Source: Sebastes aleutianus
Lineage: Eukaryota > Chordata > Actinopteri > Perciformes > Sebastidae
NCBI GenBank assembly: GCA_916700875.1
Contig: CAKAKS010000296.1
Location: forward strand, 228,865-292,864
Direction: 5' to 3'
DNA: 64,000 nucleotides
Under the pieces are notes generated by a model that was not told where the DNA came from, searched no databases, and saw nothing but the letters and a program-made list of their open reading frames with translations. The first letter of the stretch is position 1. Every line of letters starts with the position of its first letter. Shown here in pieces: positions 19,667 to 32,962 of the stretch. A program made the translations under genes and the position numbers.

Positions 19667-22600
19667 TCACTCGTCCCTCCCCGCCTCCACCATCCGGTAG
19701 CGCTGCCTGCAGGACGAAGGCAGCGCCACCGGCCACGAGAACTCGACGGGAACCGTCGTCTGGACGTTCCTCTCCAGGAAGTTGAAGACGGGGTTCCACC
19801 ACGTCCTCGACAGGTAGTTGTTGGGAGCTTGATGCAGCGCCTGAGCAGAAATACACACAATATTAATAACAAGAAATGACTTTAATTAGTTTAATCAATT
19901 AGTTGATGAGTCAGTCGACTCTTGATAATTGATTTGTTGTCTTTACAGCTCCTCAGATCGGACTATTCGATGCTTTTGTATATGATATATAATAAACAGA
20001 ATGTTTTTGGTTGGATAAAAATTAGGGCTGTCAATCGATTCAAATATTTAATCGCAGTTAATTGCATGATTGTCCACTAATCAACATCATTATGTAGTTA
20101 TTTCAGCATAATTTTGATCTGTTTATTGATATTAAATCACAGCACAATCTGTTTATTGTGGGTTCATACGTTCAGTAGAGACATGTGGCTGCTAGAGACA
20201 GTCAGTGTGATGGTACTGTATGTGAATACAGCTCGCCGCCGGGTGACGTTATGAAACCAGACACGACAGAGTTTGGTTTTCTGACATATATGGGACTTCA
20301 CCAACATGTACAAAGCAGCTACAGTGGTTAATTATTCCTGGTTGACGGAGGAAATGTTGTTGGTATCTATGGAGACAAGCTCCGTCTAGAGCGAATGAAC
20401 ACCAGTGATCCCGGCGGTCCGACTCGCGTGAGCAAAACGAGGTTAAAAGTCGCTTCTCTCTTGATGTGAATGCAGCATAAGTCTATTTCAGCCAGCGTTC
20501 TCCTCCCCTTCCGATATCTCTTTTGAAGGGCTTCGTCGCTGCATCCTGGGCTTAGCGCAGCCCAAGACGACTGTAATTGGTTTAAAGAAATACCAACAAG
20601 CCAGAGCGTTTCACATCCGTACTGTAAATGAAGGTAATGTGATTTAAAACTTGATGCATAGTGACATCATTTCTCAGACCTCAATCTCACTTAGGAGCAA
20701 TATGCAGTACAAGTACACGTAGTACTGCCTGCGTCTGGTACCTACGTGTGTGTTGGCCATGGTGTGGTACCACCAGAAGGTCCTGGTGGTGGCGAAGTAT
20801 CCGACCACCACGTCGATGCTGTAGTGCTCGTGAGCGATCAGGATGCAGAGGACTCCCGAGGCGCTGAGCAACCAGCAGAACCAGCGGTACCACCACATCC
20901 AGCGAGGAGAGTCTGCACACACACACACAGACACACACGTTGTAGTAGTACTACTACAGTACACTTCACATTTATTATGTCTTTCTTTGGCATTAAAGTG
21001 TTGTCAGCTGACCTTAATAAAAGTCGTACATCATCAGCAACTGTTACAGTAGATTACTTTCACTTATATATATTTATCAAATATCTTAATAAATATCTAA
21101 ATCTGTTTAAATAAAATATTTACATCATTATCTTACTATTTTATTTAAACAGATTTTAGAAAAATATTTAGATATTTATTAAATATCTTAATAAATATAT
21201 TAATAAATTAAATATATTAATAAATATCTAAATCTGTTTAAATAAAATATTTACATCAATATCTTAATATTTAATTTAAACAGATTTTAAAGAAATATTA
21301 AGATATTTATTAAATATCTTAATATCTAAATCTGTTTAAATTAAATATGAAGATATTTATTAATTATCTTTATAAATACATGAATAACCAAACAACGGGC
21401 TGCCTTCAACGAGGTGCGCGGTGAGCTGCGGCGTCTCGACGGAGTACGCTACGGCTTGTTTTACCCAGCGGAGCTGAGAATCACGACCACGGAGGGGATC
21501 AGACGGAGCTTCAAGGACGCCAAGGTAGCCATGGAGTTTGTGAAGGGGAAGCTAAAGTCATAAAATGAATGGATATTGGTGTACTACATGTTGGCCATTA
21601 TATAACAGTGAACTACGTTTGAGTAATGTAAATGGCCATACACCGAGGCGACGAAAGAGGGATACAGCTAGTCTAACATAGATGGACAGCTTGGACAGTA
21701 GCCTGTTATTTATTTATTTAATTTTTTGGGGGTTTTGAAAGTTTTCTACTCAAAGATGAAGGTAGGCTGTTATTCAACCTTCTCACTTATGTTTGTTTAA
21801 TTGAGGTTTTGGCATGTTTAAAATAGTGTGAGAAGCATAATCCTATCATAAGTCTGTTCGTTTTTGTTTTATTTGATATACCACCCACAGTTAAGGTGAG
21901 GTGATGGATGGGATACCTGGCTAGGGAGTTTTGTACTCCAAAATGATGATAATTTGGTGAAAGCCCCATTACTGCTTATGTTTTACATTTTGGAAAGGCT
22001 ACTTAAAGGGACTGTTTACATGATAATAAGAGTAACTTTGTTAAAGAGAAATTCAAATTCATTTTTTTTTTTTTAAATCAAGATCTTTTTATTGCGTTTT
22101 TTGGCAGTATATAGCAAAAGTACAGCGCTATTCGGTAACCAAAAAAGAATGACAGGTATGAGTATACATTATTAGCAGCTGGCACCAATGCCAACAAATA
22201 AACAAGTCAAAACAAAGGATGTATATAAACAATAAAACAATCCCTCCCCAGTCACTGCCAGCTCGCCATATGGAAAGCTAACTGTCACGCCAATGACTTG
22301 CGATGAATGATTGAATACTTTGTGATGTAGTAAAGCTGCACTTAGTAATCAAGTATTTACAGTGTCTGGAATGTATCTAAAAAAGGGCCCCATGCTTTCA
22401 GGAATTTCCCATGTGAATATTGAAGCGAGTATCTGATTTTCTCAAGCTTTAAGCAAGACATGATGCCCGCCAACCATTGTGTGTGAGTGGGAAGGGCAGC
22501 GCCCTTCCACCTGAGCAGGATTGCTCGCCGAGCCAGAAGGGAAACAAAGGATAAGGTGCGTCGTTTTTCTGCAGTTAATTGCGTCTCACTTCCGGTGACC

Positions 22601-25600
22601 CCGAACAGAGCAACTAGAGGGTTTGGTTCTAATTTGACGTTTAACACCTGAGATAAAGTTTGAAAGATCTCCGTCCAATAGTTTGTAAGACTAGGGCATG
22701 ACCAGTACATGTGAATAAGGGAGGCTTCAGCGCTTTTGCACTTGTCACAGTTGGGACTAATCTCAGGATACATGCGAGACAGTTTGGCTTTTGAGATATG
22801 AGCCCTATGCACCACTTTAAACTGAAGTAAGCAGTGACGAGCACATAGAGAGGATGAGTTAACCTGCTTCAGTATGGAATTCCACGTATCCGGTGATAGA
22901 GAGAGGCCTAAGTCCTCCTCCCATGCTGCTCTGAGCTTGTCCATGGGGGCACGCTTCAAGTCTGATATCATGCCATAGACAACGGAGATAAGCCTTTTGT
23001 GTGATGGATTTAAAGAAAGGATCGTATTGACAATTGTCGCGTCTGTCGATGCAGAGGAGCTGGACAACTGAGAGAGCACAAAGCGCCTTGCTTGTAGATA
23101 TCTAAAAAAGTTGGACTTAGGAAGACTGAATTTTTTGCTTAACTGCTCGAATGATGCCAAAGTATTATCTACAAATAAATCTTTGAAACGCACAATACCT
23201 TTCCTGTGCCATTCTTGAAAAACAGGGTCCTGAATAGATGGTTTGAAAAGATGATTTGACGCAATGGGGCTTAGAGTAGAGAAGCTGTTCAAGTCAAAGT
23301 ATTTCCTAAATTGAGCCCATATTCTTAAAGAATGTTTAACTACCGGGTTCCTAATAGATTTCATTGAGGGGAGCGGAAGCGAGGATCCAAGCAATGCAAG
23401 AACAGACAGGTTATCGTCCGAGTGGAGTTCCATCGCTACCCAGTAAGGACAGTCGGGCTGATTGTAAAAGAAGGACCAAAACGCAAGACATCGCAAGTTA
23501 GCAGCCCAATAATAGAAACAAAAATTTGGAAGTGCCAGACCACCAGTAGCCTTGGTTTTTTGGAGATGTACCTTGCTAAGACGGGGACGCTTACCCTGCC
23601 ATATATAGGCGGATATAATTGAATCAAGTTGATTGAAAAAAGATCTGGGGATAAAAAGTGGTAGGGCCTGAAAGAGGTAGAGAAATTTGGGTAGGATGGT
23701 CATTTTGATGGAATTGATACGCCCCACGAGAGACATGGAAAGAGGTGACCACTGTTTCAGTGTTTGTTTAATCTGGTTTAACAGAGCAATAAAATTCTCC
23801 TTAAATAAATCTTTGTACTTTTTAGTAATTGAGATGCCCAAATAGGAAAACTTATTTTTTTCAATTTTGAAAGGCAGGTTGGTAAGGTCTAAGGCTCGTG
23901 CTTCATCATTGATGGGAAAAAGCTCGCTTTTGTTGAGATTTAATTTGTATCCCGAAAATTGACCAAACTGATTGAGCAACGACAGAGCGGGGGGTAGTGA
24001 GGTACCCGGGTTTGAGACAAAGAGCAAGAGGTCATCAGCATAAAGTGAGACCCTATGCTCTGTGTTGCCCCTCCAAATACCAGATATGTCCCTGCAACTG
24101 CGGAAGGCTGTGGCAAGCGGTTCGATGGCCAGATCAAAAAGTATGGGGCTCAGAGGGCACCCTTGACGGGTTCCACGATGTAAGTTGAATGGTTTAGACT
24201 GCTGGGAGTTAGTACGAATTGAGGCTGAGGGAAGCAAATATAGTAGCTTAATCCACGAGGTAAATTTCGGGCCGAAACCAAATTTGTCCAGAACAGCAAA
24301 TAAGTAGTTCCATTCAACGCGGTCAAATGCTTTCTCCGCATCGAGAGACACAACACACTCAGGGACTTTCTCAGATGCAGAGTAGATGATATTGAATAGT
24401 CGTCGTATGTTAAAGTACGATTGTCTGCCCTTGACAAAGCCAGTTTGGTCTTTGGATATAATTGTAGGAATGACATTCTCCAGTCTACGGGCTAGGACCT
24501 TAGCCAAAATTTTTGCATCTGTGTTTAAGAGGGAGATAGGCCTATAGGAGGCACATTCGGTTGGGTCTTTACCTTTTTTAGCAATGAGAGTGATATAAGC
24601 CTCGGTAAATGATTGAGGAAGGGAACCTTGCCTACAGGATTCAGATAGGACTGAACATAACTGTGGGGAAAGTAGCGAGGAGAACTTTTTAAAAAATTCT
24701 GCCGGGAAACCATCGGGACCCGGACTCTTACCTGACTGCATTGAGGAAATTGCTAAAGCTATTTCTGCCTGAGATATGGGCTCTTCCAGTCTCTTCCTGA
24801 AGTCCAAAGAAAGTTGGGGAATATTTAGACTGTGCAGGAAGTCAAGAATTACATTACAATCGGCCTGAGACTCTGAGGTGTAAAGCTGGGAATAAAAATC
24901 CCTGAATGTCTCATTAATTTGTGAATGATCTGAAGTTATGTGACCATTTGACATTCGGATTTTGGAGATATTTTGTTTTGCTTTGAAGCCTTTGAGTTGG
25001 TTGGCTAGCATTTTGTCAGATTTGTCTCCATATATGTAAAACCTGGCCTTGTTTTTTAAAAGCAAGTGTTCAGTTGAGTGAGTTGTAAGCAGGTCAAATT
25101 TGGTTTTGAGTTCTAATCGTTTTTTATAAAGGTCTGGACTTTGAGTTTGAGCATATTGTTTGTCTATCTCTCCAATTTGGTGGGCCAGATCCAAGCGTTC
25201 TTTATAGGATTTTCTCTTCACTTGAGCGGTGTATGCTATGATTTGCCCCCTAAGATAAGCTTTAAGAGCATCCCATACAATTAGGCTAGAGGTTTCAGGG
25301 GATATATTAGTAGTAAGAAAAAAGGCTATCTCTTTCTCCATATGTTTCACAAAATTATCGTCAGACAGTAGGGTTGAGTTAAACCGCCAGTGCCTGCTCC
25401 TCTGTGGGACGCCAGGGAGGGACATGGTCAAACCAATAGGAGCGTGGTCTGAAATGACAATACTCTGATAGGCGCAGGACTGAACCAGCGGGACTAGTTG
25501 GTTGTCGATAAAAAAATAATCGATCCTGGAGTATGTATGATGGACGTGCGAGAAGAACGAGTATTCCCTGTCGTTTGGATGTAGAGAGCGCCACACATCA

Positions 25601-28600
25601 CAGACACCGTAGTCAGAGAGAAAGGCTTGAATGAAAGAGGCTGATTTACTTATTGTGCTGGGGTTAGTGGAAGATCGGTCTAAAACTGGGTCTAGCCAAC
25701 AATTGAAATCACCACCAAGTATGAGAGAGTATGTGTTGAGGTCTGGCAGCAGAGAAAACAAATGTTCGAAAAAACCTACATCATCTGAGTTAGGGGCATA
25801 CACGTTCACAAGCACTACCAGTGTGTCATATAATTTCCCAGATACAATAACATATCGACCGAACTTGTCAGCCATCACATTGTGTGGTTCGAAGGAAATA
25901 CTTTGACTGATAAGGATTGAAACCCCTCTGGCTTTGGCTTGAAAAGCGGAGTGAAATTTCTGCCCCATCCAGCATGACAGAAGACGACCACTGTCTGAAC
26001 TGCGAATATGGGTTTCTTGCAGGAAGGCTATTTCTGTTTTAAGTTGTTTGAGGTGTGAGAAAACCTTCTTTCTTTTAATGGGGTGGTTCAAACCCTTGAC
26101 ATTCCAGCTCTGTAGTTTTAAGTGCCTATCCATGCAGCTTGACTAAAAAGGTTAGGACGTGAGCACAGTATTCAAGTGGTTGCTTTAAGCTACAGCTGTA
26201 GCAGGTCAGTGGAGACCAGGAGTGACTAGTGTACAGTAATAGGTTTGTGTAAGTTACTAAGGTGTTACTGGCAGTGACATATCCCTTCCCCCCACCCCCC
26301 TCCCCAACCAAGAAAACTGCTAAAAAAGAAAGCAGCAAGCTCTTCAGAACAAACATTGCACAACAACTCTTCCTGTCTTAAACTAAATTAACTGCTGCTC
26401 CGGTATCATATACAAAAGTAGATTTCAAGCACCTCTAAAACAATATTTTGGCTTAAACAATCAACTTTATGAACTGTGGAAGCTGGGAAGCTCTAGCACG
26501 AGTTTCAGAAATCAGAAATCAAAATTAAAAACAAAATTTCACCAAAACCATAGAAGCAGGAATCAGACAGTCATATGGAATTGTGATTTCAAAGTAGACA
26601 GAAAAAAGAGAGAGGAGAAAAAAAAAATGGATTCACTTGTGCCATACCAGATAGCTAAATAGTTGAATTAACGGTACAGGACAAGACCCACTTAAGTACT
26701 AACAAACGTAGAATAACCAGTCTTTAAAATGATAATTCCAGCTTGAAATGTGAACTAACTGTTCAACTGGCCCTTTAAAATACAGCGCAGATTCTAATTG
26801 AAACGGCATCACACTCAGAGAGGGCAAAGCTGTCATATGTGATAACAGCTCCAAAGAGCCAGTATAGAACCAGCCTAAATAAAGTAATGTTTGCTTGTAA
26901 ATGTTTGCAACTGTCTGTATATGTAGCTTTACAAGAGAGCAGCGCAAAAACACGTGTATAGTCTGGATAAATGCACATGTTCACCGATGTAAACAAACCC
27001 ACGTGACAGTTAACATACGCCGCACTACGTGTAAAATGGTAGGGCTATAGACAGTGATACCTCTCATCCAGTGGGTCCATAGTTACTAAAGAGTCCCTTT
27101 ATGAATGTTCCGGTGACCTGCGGAGGCTGCTGATGTACTTGTGTGCCTCGTCCACTGAGCTGATCCACTTTCTGGCTCCGCTGGACAGCGTCAGCCGGAG
27201 CCGGGCTGGGTAGAGCAGAGCAGGCTTCTGTCCCAGTTGATAAAGTTCTGCCATCACGTCTCTGTATTCCCCCCGCTGGTTCACAACTTCAGGGCAGTAG
27301 TCCTCCAGAACACGGATGGGCTGGCCACGGAACTCAAGTTTACCTCTCCGCCGTGCCTCTCTGATGAGCAGATCCTTCGCCTGATACCGGTGCAGGCGGA
27401 GAATAACCGGGCGCGGTCGTTGTCCGGGGGCCGGTTTAGCAGCTAGGGAGCGGTGGGCCCGGTCCAGTTCTGGGAGGGATGGCAGTGTCTCGGTACCGAA
27501 CACCTCGCGCAGCAAATTTGAGAAGAATTCAGTGGGGCGTCCGCTTTCAATGGATTCCGGGAGACCCAGGATACGGATGTTCTGGCGCCTGCTTCGGCTC
27601 TCCAGGTCGGTAACTTTAGCCTTTAGCCTAGCATTATCCTCGCTCAGGGTGGTGCACACGTTCTCCAGATCCACGACTCTTTGGCTGAGGTCTTCTGCAG
27701 CTAGTTCCAAGGAGGAGACACGTTGGCCGTGGTCCTCCACTGTGAGCCGTGTTTGGTCTAGTTTTGAGTCCAGCTGGCTGAATGATGTTCTGAACTCGGT
27801 AGCTAGCGCATCACGGTGTTGCTCGAGCAGCGTGGTGATAGCCTCCAGTGTTAAGCTAACGTTAGCATCTTCTTTTTTGCTCCCCTTGGCTCCTTTCGAA
27901 GTCATTGTGAAAAATAAAAGTGTCGGTCAGGAGAAAAATTAGATAAATAAAAAAAAGGTTTCGTTTTGGCGTGGAAGTTAGAGGGCTGGATGGTATAAAA
28001 ATGAAAAGTTTACCGGAGCACCGGCTAGTGCGTCTACTCCATCTGCCTATCGACCGGAAGTCATCCAAATTCATTTTTGAAATAATATTTTCAATGATAG
28101 TTTTGGTTGAAGCTCAAGCCTGTTGGAGGAGTTGCTTGGGAAGTAGGTTAGGAGTTGTAGCTGTAGGTAGGCTACTGGCAGCCTCCCGTTTGGAGGCCAG
28201 CCTAATGTTATATGTATGTTGTTGTTATTATTATTATTATTGTTTTATGGTATGTTTGTATCCCACCCCCACCCCAACACTTCAGGGAGCCCACAATGCA
28301 ATACATTTGAAAAGAGCAAGGAATGGTGGATAGAAATAACACTGTTGTGATGAGTTGGAACTGTCGTGGTCTTAACCATCCGATTAAACGAAGTAAAATA
28401 TTTTCCCACATCACCAAACAGAAAGCGGAGATAGTTTACTTACAAGAAACTCATCTCCTCCCAAAAGACCACAATAAACTACTCAGAGGTGGCTTTTCCA
28501 AAATTTTCCATTCAAAATTTACAGCAAAGAGTCGAGGTACAGCCATCCTTATACATAGAGATGTTGTGTTTGAAGAGTCAAAAGTAATTACAGACAAGGA

Positions 28601-31600
28601 TGGGAGATTTGTGATTGTACAGGGGAAGCTGTTCAATTTACCTGTAGTGTTGGTAAATGTATACGCCCCCAACTGGGACAACGTGAAATTCTTCAGTGAC
28701 CTCTTTGCATGTCTCCCAGACCCGAATAGTCATCAGCTTATACTAGGTGGAGATTTAAACTGTGTATTACATCCAGTTTTAGACCGATCAAAATCTCTAT
28801 CTGGGACGCTGAGCAGATCAGCCCGATGTGTAAATGATTTTTTACAAACTTATGGAATGGTAGATGCATGGAAATACAAGAACCCAACATCCAGGCAATA
28901 TTCTTTTTTTTCTACAGCACACCAGACATACTCTAGAATCGATTACATTTTCATAGACAAGAGAATGTTGCCCTTGCTAAAATCTTGCGATTACACAGGC
29001 ATAGTTATTTCTGACCACAGCCCTGTCTCTATGAAACTTAATTTCACAGACAATATACCATCAAGACGTGTATGGAGGCTAAACCCTAGCCTACTGGCAG
29101 ATAAAGAGTTTGAGTCTTTTATGTCAAAGCAAATAGACTTCTTCCTTGAGACTAATCAGACACCAGACATAAGTAAACACACCCTCTGGGAGGCAATGAA
29201 GGCCTTTTTACGGGGCCAGATAATTTCATATAACGCTAATGTGAATAAAAAAAGAGTGGAAAGGACCAATCAACTCATCTCCAGAATAAATGCTGTAGAT
29301 AGAGAACACTCTCAGAATCCCCATACCAACCTCTACATGGAACGAGTGGCATTACAAACAGAACTTGATATATTAACTACAGGGTCAGAAGAGGAGCTGT
29401 ATCTAAAATCCAGGCAGAGGGAATACGAATATGGAGAGAGAGCCAGTAAATTACTCAGCCACCAGTTAAGACAAGCTACTGAAGCTGGATATATAGCAGA
29501 GATAGAAACCCCTCATGGTATAACCACGAATCAATTGGATATTAATAATCAATTTAAGAAATTTTATGTGGATTTATATACGTCAGAGTCTTGTGGTGGA
29601 GCAGAGACAGAAACTTTTCTTAACAATCTAGAATTATCTCCAATTAGTGAAAAGGAAAAAAAAAATCTTGAACAGCCTATATCAGCTAGGGAAATTGAGC
29701 TTGCAATTATAGGAATGAAAAGTGGAAAAGCCCCCGGACCTGATGGGTTTCCCATTGATTTTTATAAAAAATTTGCACTTAAACTGGTCCCCATTTTGAG
29801 AGATGTGTTTGCAGAAGTACTTGAAAAGAAGTTATTACCACCCACCATGACACAAGCCATAATTTCAGTTTTACATAAAAAAGACAAGGATCGTTTGAAA
29901 TGTGACTCATATCGGCCTATAAGTTTGCTCTCAAACGACTATAAGATCTTAACTAAAGCCCTTGCATCACGACTTGACTCCGTCATTCACTCTATAATTC
30001 ATCCCGACCAGTCAGGGTTTATCTCCGGGCGACAACTTTCTGGTAATTTACGTAGACTCTTTAACATACTCTACTCCCCTAATGGACCGCCCTTACCAGA
30101 GGTGCTAATCTCCCTCGACGCCCACAAAGCTTTTGATCGCATTGAATATGAATATCTCTTTGCAGTTTTGAAAAAGTTTGGTTTTGGTCCCACTTTCTGC
30201 TCTTGGATCAGGGTCATATATACCTCTCCAAAAGCGTGTATCCGAACTAACAAGATTATATCAGACTATTTTCCTCTTTACAGAGGTACTAGACAGGGCT
30301 GTCCGTTGTCCCCACTCTTGTTTAATATAGCCATAGAGCCCTTAGCCTTAGCAATAAGACAAGAGGTAAACTTGATGGGGATAAACAGGGGTGGCCACAC
30401 CCATAAAGTATCATTATATGCGGATGATCTTATTCTTTATATCTCCGAACCCGAGACATCAATCCCTAAAGCCCTGGACATTATATCCAAATTTGGGAAA
30501 ATATCAGGTTATAAAATAAATCTTTCCAAAAGTATAATATTTCCGATAAATGATCATGTACAGCAGTTCGATTTTGACCGGTTCCCATTCAAAGTAGCTA
30601 GAGACAAATTCACATACTTGGGTGTTTCGGTGACACGTAAATATAAGGACTTGTTCAAATGTAATATGTTGCCAGCATTAGAGAAAGCCAAACAAGACTT
30701 AAACCGATGGTCATTACTACCCATTTCCCTAGCGGGTAGGGTAAATTCCGTCAAGATGACCATTCTACCTAGACTTCTCTTCCTGTTTCAGAATGTTCCT
30801 GTGTTTATTGCAAAATCTTTTTTTAAGAGTTTGGATAAATACATATCTTCCTTTATTTGGAACAAAAACATTCCTAGAATTAGAAAAGCATATCTAGAGA
30901 GACCGAAAGATGCGGGGGGACTGGCACTGCCAAATTTTCTGCATTATTACTGGGCTTCCAACATTCATAAAGTTATTCACTGGGTATCAAGTTTCTATGA
31001 GGGCACAGGACTATTATGGGCTGAGATGGAACAATTTGTTTGCAATCCAGTATCCTTACCATCAATGCTTTGTGCACCACTACCTCTCAGCAAAAAAAGG
31101 CAGACAGTCAACCCCATTGTAAATGGCTCACTGAAAATATGGTCCCAGTTTAGGTCACATTTTAAACATAAACAGGCGCTCACTTTGCTACCTATCGTAT
31201 CTAACGGGCTATTTCCACCTTCATTAATAGACTCTGCATTCCAGTTATGGTTCAGGAAGGGGCTACGATGTATAAGGGATCTTTTTCAAAATAATAACTT
31301 TATGTCTTTTGAGCACATTGTTAGAGAACATGACATACCTAAATCTCATTTTTTCAGGTATTTGCAAGTGCGCAGTCTAGTCAGAAAGCTTTTTGTTTCC
31401 TTCCCATCTCGCCCGACAAATGTTTGGATTGAGGAATTTTTAGATTTGGATCCTCTTGAACGTGGTCTGATATCTAGACTGTACAGTGAAATTCAAAGGG
31501 TGGCATCGCCTTCACTGAACCATCTCAGGGAACAATGGGGTAAAGACTTCGGAGCGGTTATTTCAGATAAAGTTTGGCGGTTTGCAATTGAACGGATCCA

Positions 31601-32162
31601 TTCAACATCTATCTGTGTAAAACATGGATTACTACAATTTAAGATTATTCACAGACTCCACCTTTCAAAAAGCAAACTCGCAAAGATGTTCCCAGGAACA
31701 GATCCAACTTGCTCCCGTTGCCATCAAGACGATGCCACCCTTTATCACATGTTTTGGACTTGCCCAGCCCTGGTTCCACTCTGGACCGCTATCTTTGAAA
31801 CCTTTTCATACATTTGTGGTAAAGAAATACAGCCAGACCCAACAATTGCGATATTTGGGGTAGCTCCTCCAGAAGTCTCACTGTCATTGGTTCAAGCTGA
31901 TGCAGTGGCTTTTTCCTCACTGCTAGCGCGAAGGCTAATACTACTACAGTGGAAATCCAACAATTCACCGACGCATTCTCAATGGATAGAAAGTGTAATG
32001 ACATATTTAAAGCTAGAGAAACTTAGATACTCAACAAGAGGCTCATCTAAGAGGTTTTTCAAAGTGTGGCGGCCTTTTCTCTTTTACTTTGAACATGAAT
32101 ATGTATCTAAACAGCAGATGTAGGCTCCCCTGATCCCCCCCCCCCATCCCCCACCCACACGT

Positions 32163-32199
<37 letters not shown>

Positions 32200-32925
32200 C
32201 AAAATCCACATTCACACAAGTATGGATGTATAAATGTATGTTATTTTAGTAGTGTTCCACAATTTTTTTTTATTTTTTTTTCTTCTTCTTCTTTCTCTAG
32301 TATTTTAGTTACGTATGTACTTGTCTGATATGTTGTGCACCTTATATTGTTTGGTATGTTGTTTTGACTATGTACTTTGAAAAATTTAATAAAAAGATTT
32401 ACACTATAAATACATGAATAAATTAAATTAAATATATTAATAAATTAAATATATTAATAAATATATTAAGAAATTAAATATATTAATAAATTAAATATCT
32501 TAATAAATATCTAAATCTGTTTAAATAAAATATTTACATCAATATCTTAATATTCCATTTAAACAGATTTTAAAGAAATATTTAGATATTTATGAATTAT
32601 CTTAATAAATATCTAAATCTGTTTAAATTAAATATTTAGATATTTATTAAATATCTTAATAAATATTTATACACATGTTAGCAAAATCAATAAAATATTA
32701 GTCAGAATATTTTAAATTAAATTGGGATGATCTGTTCATATCTTGCACTGCACTTTTTATTCTATTTTATTATTATATTATTTTTTTACTTCCATTTTAT
32801 TTTACTCGTTTATATCCTATTTAAATGTGTCGTTGCTTTTCTTAATGCCTTTTATGTAAAGCTTTAAATCACTTTGCCTAAAAAAAGGAAAAATGTTACA
32901 AGAATAACGACACCAAAACGTAATG

Positions 32926-32962
<37 letters not shown>

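Larger units (their letters stand above)
22067..28065 (-). mobile_element. Full-length L1-clade LINE nested in another L1
   Basis: The 6.0-kb insertion is flanked by CAAATTCATTTTT at 22054-22066 and 28066-28078, a 13-bp target-site duplication. It ends in an A tail (T run on plus from 22067). Order on the minus strand: a 160-bp 5'UTR, ORF1, a 965-bp spacer, ORF2, a 290-bp 3'UTR and the tail. Both ORFs are open, so it looks recent and possibly competent. Confidence 0.9.
21388..32404 (+). mobile_element. 5'-truncated L1-clade LINE, host of a nested L1
   Basis: The element is bounded by a perfect 17-bp target-site duplication, TATAAATACATGAATAA, at 21371-21387 and 32405-32421. Excluding the nested insertion (about 22067-28078 with one target copy) it is about 5 kb. 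It keeps only the last 57 codons of ORF1, an inter-ORF spacer, an intact ORF2 and a 3'UTR with AATAAA near 32390. It lies in sgms2 intron 4, antisense to the gene. Confidence 0.9.
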
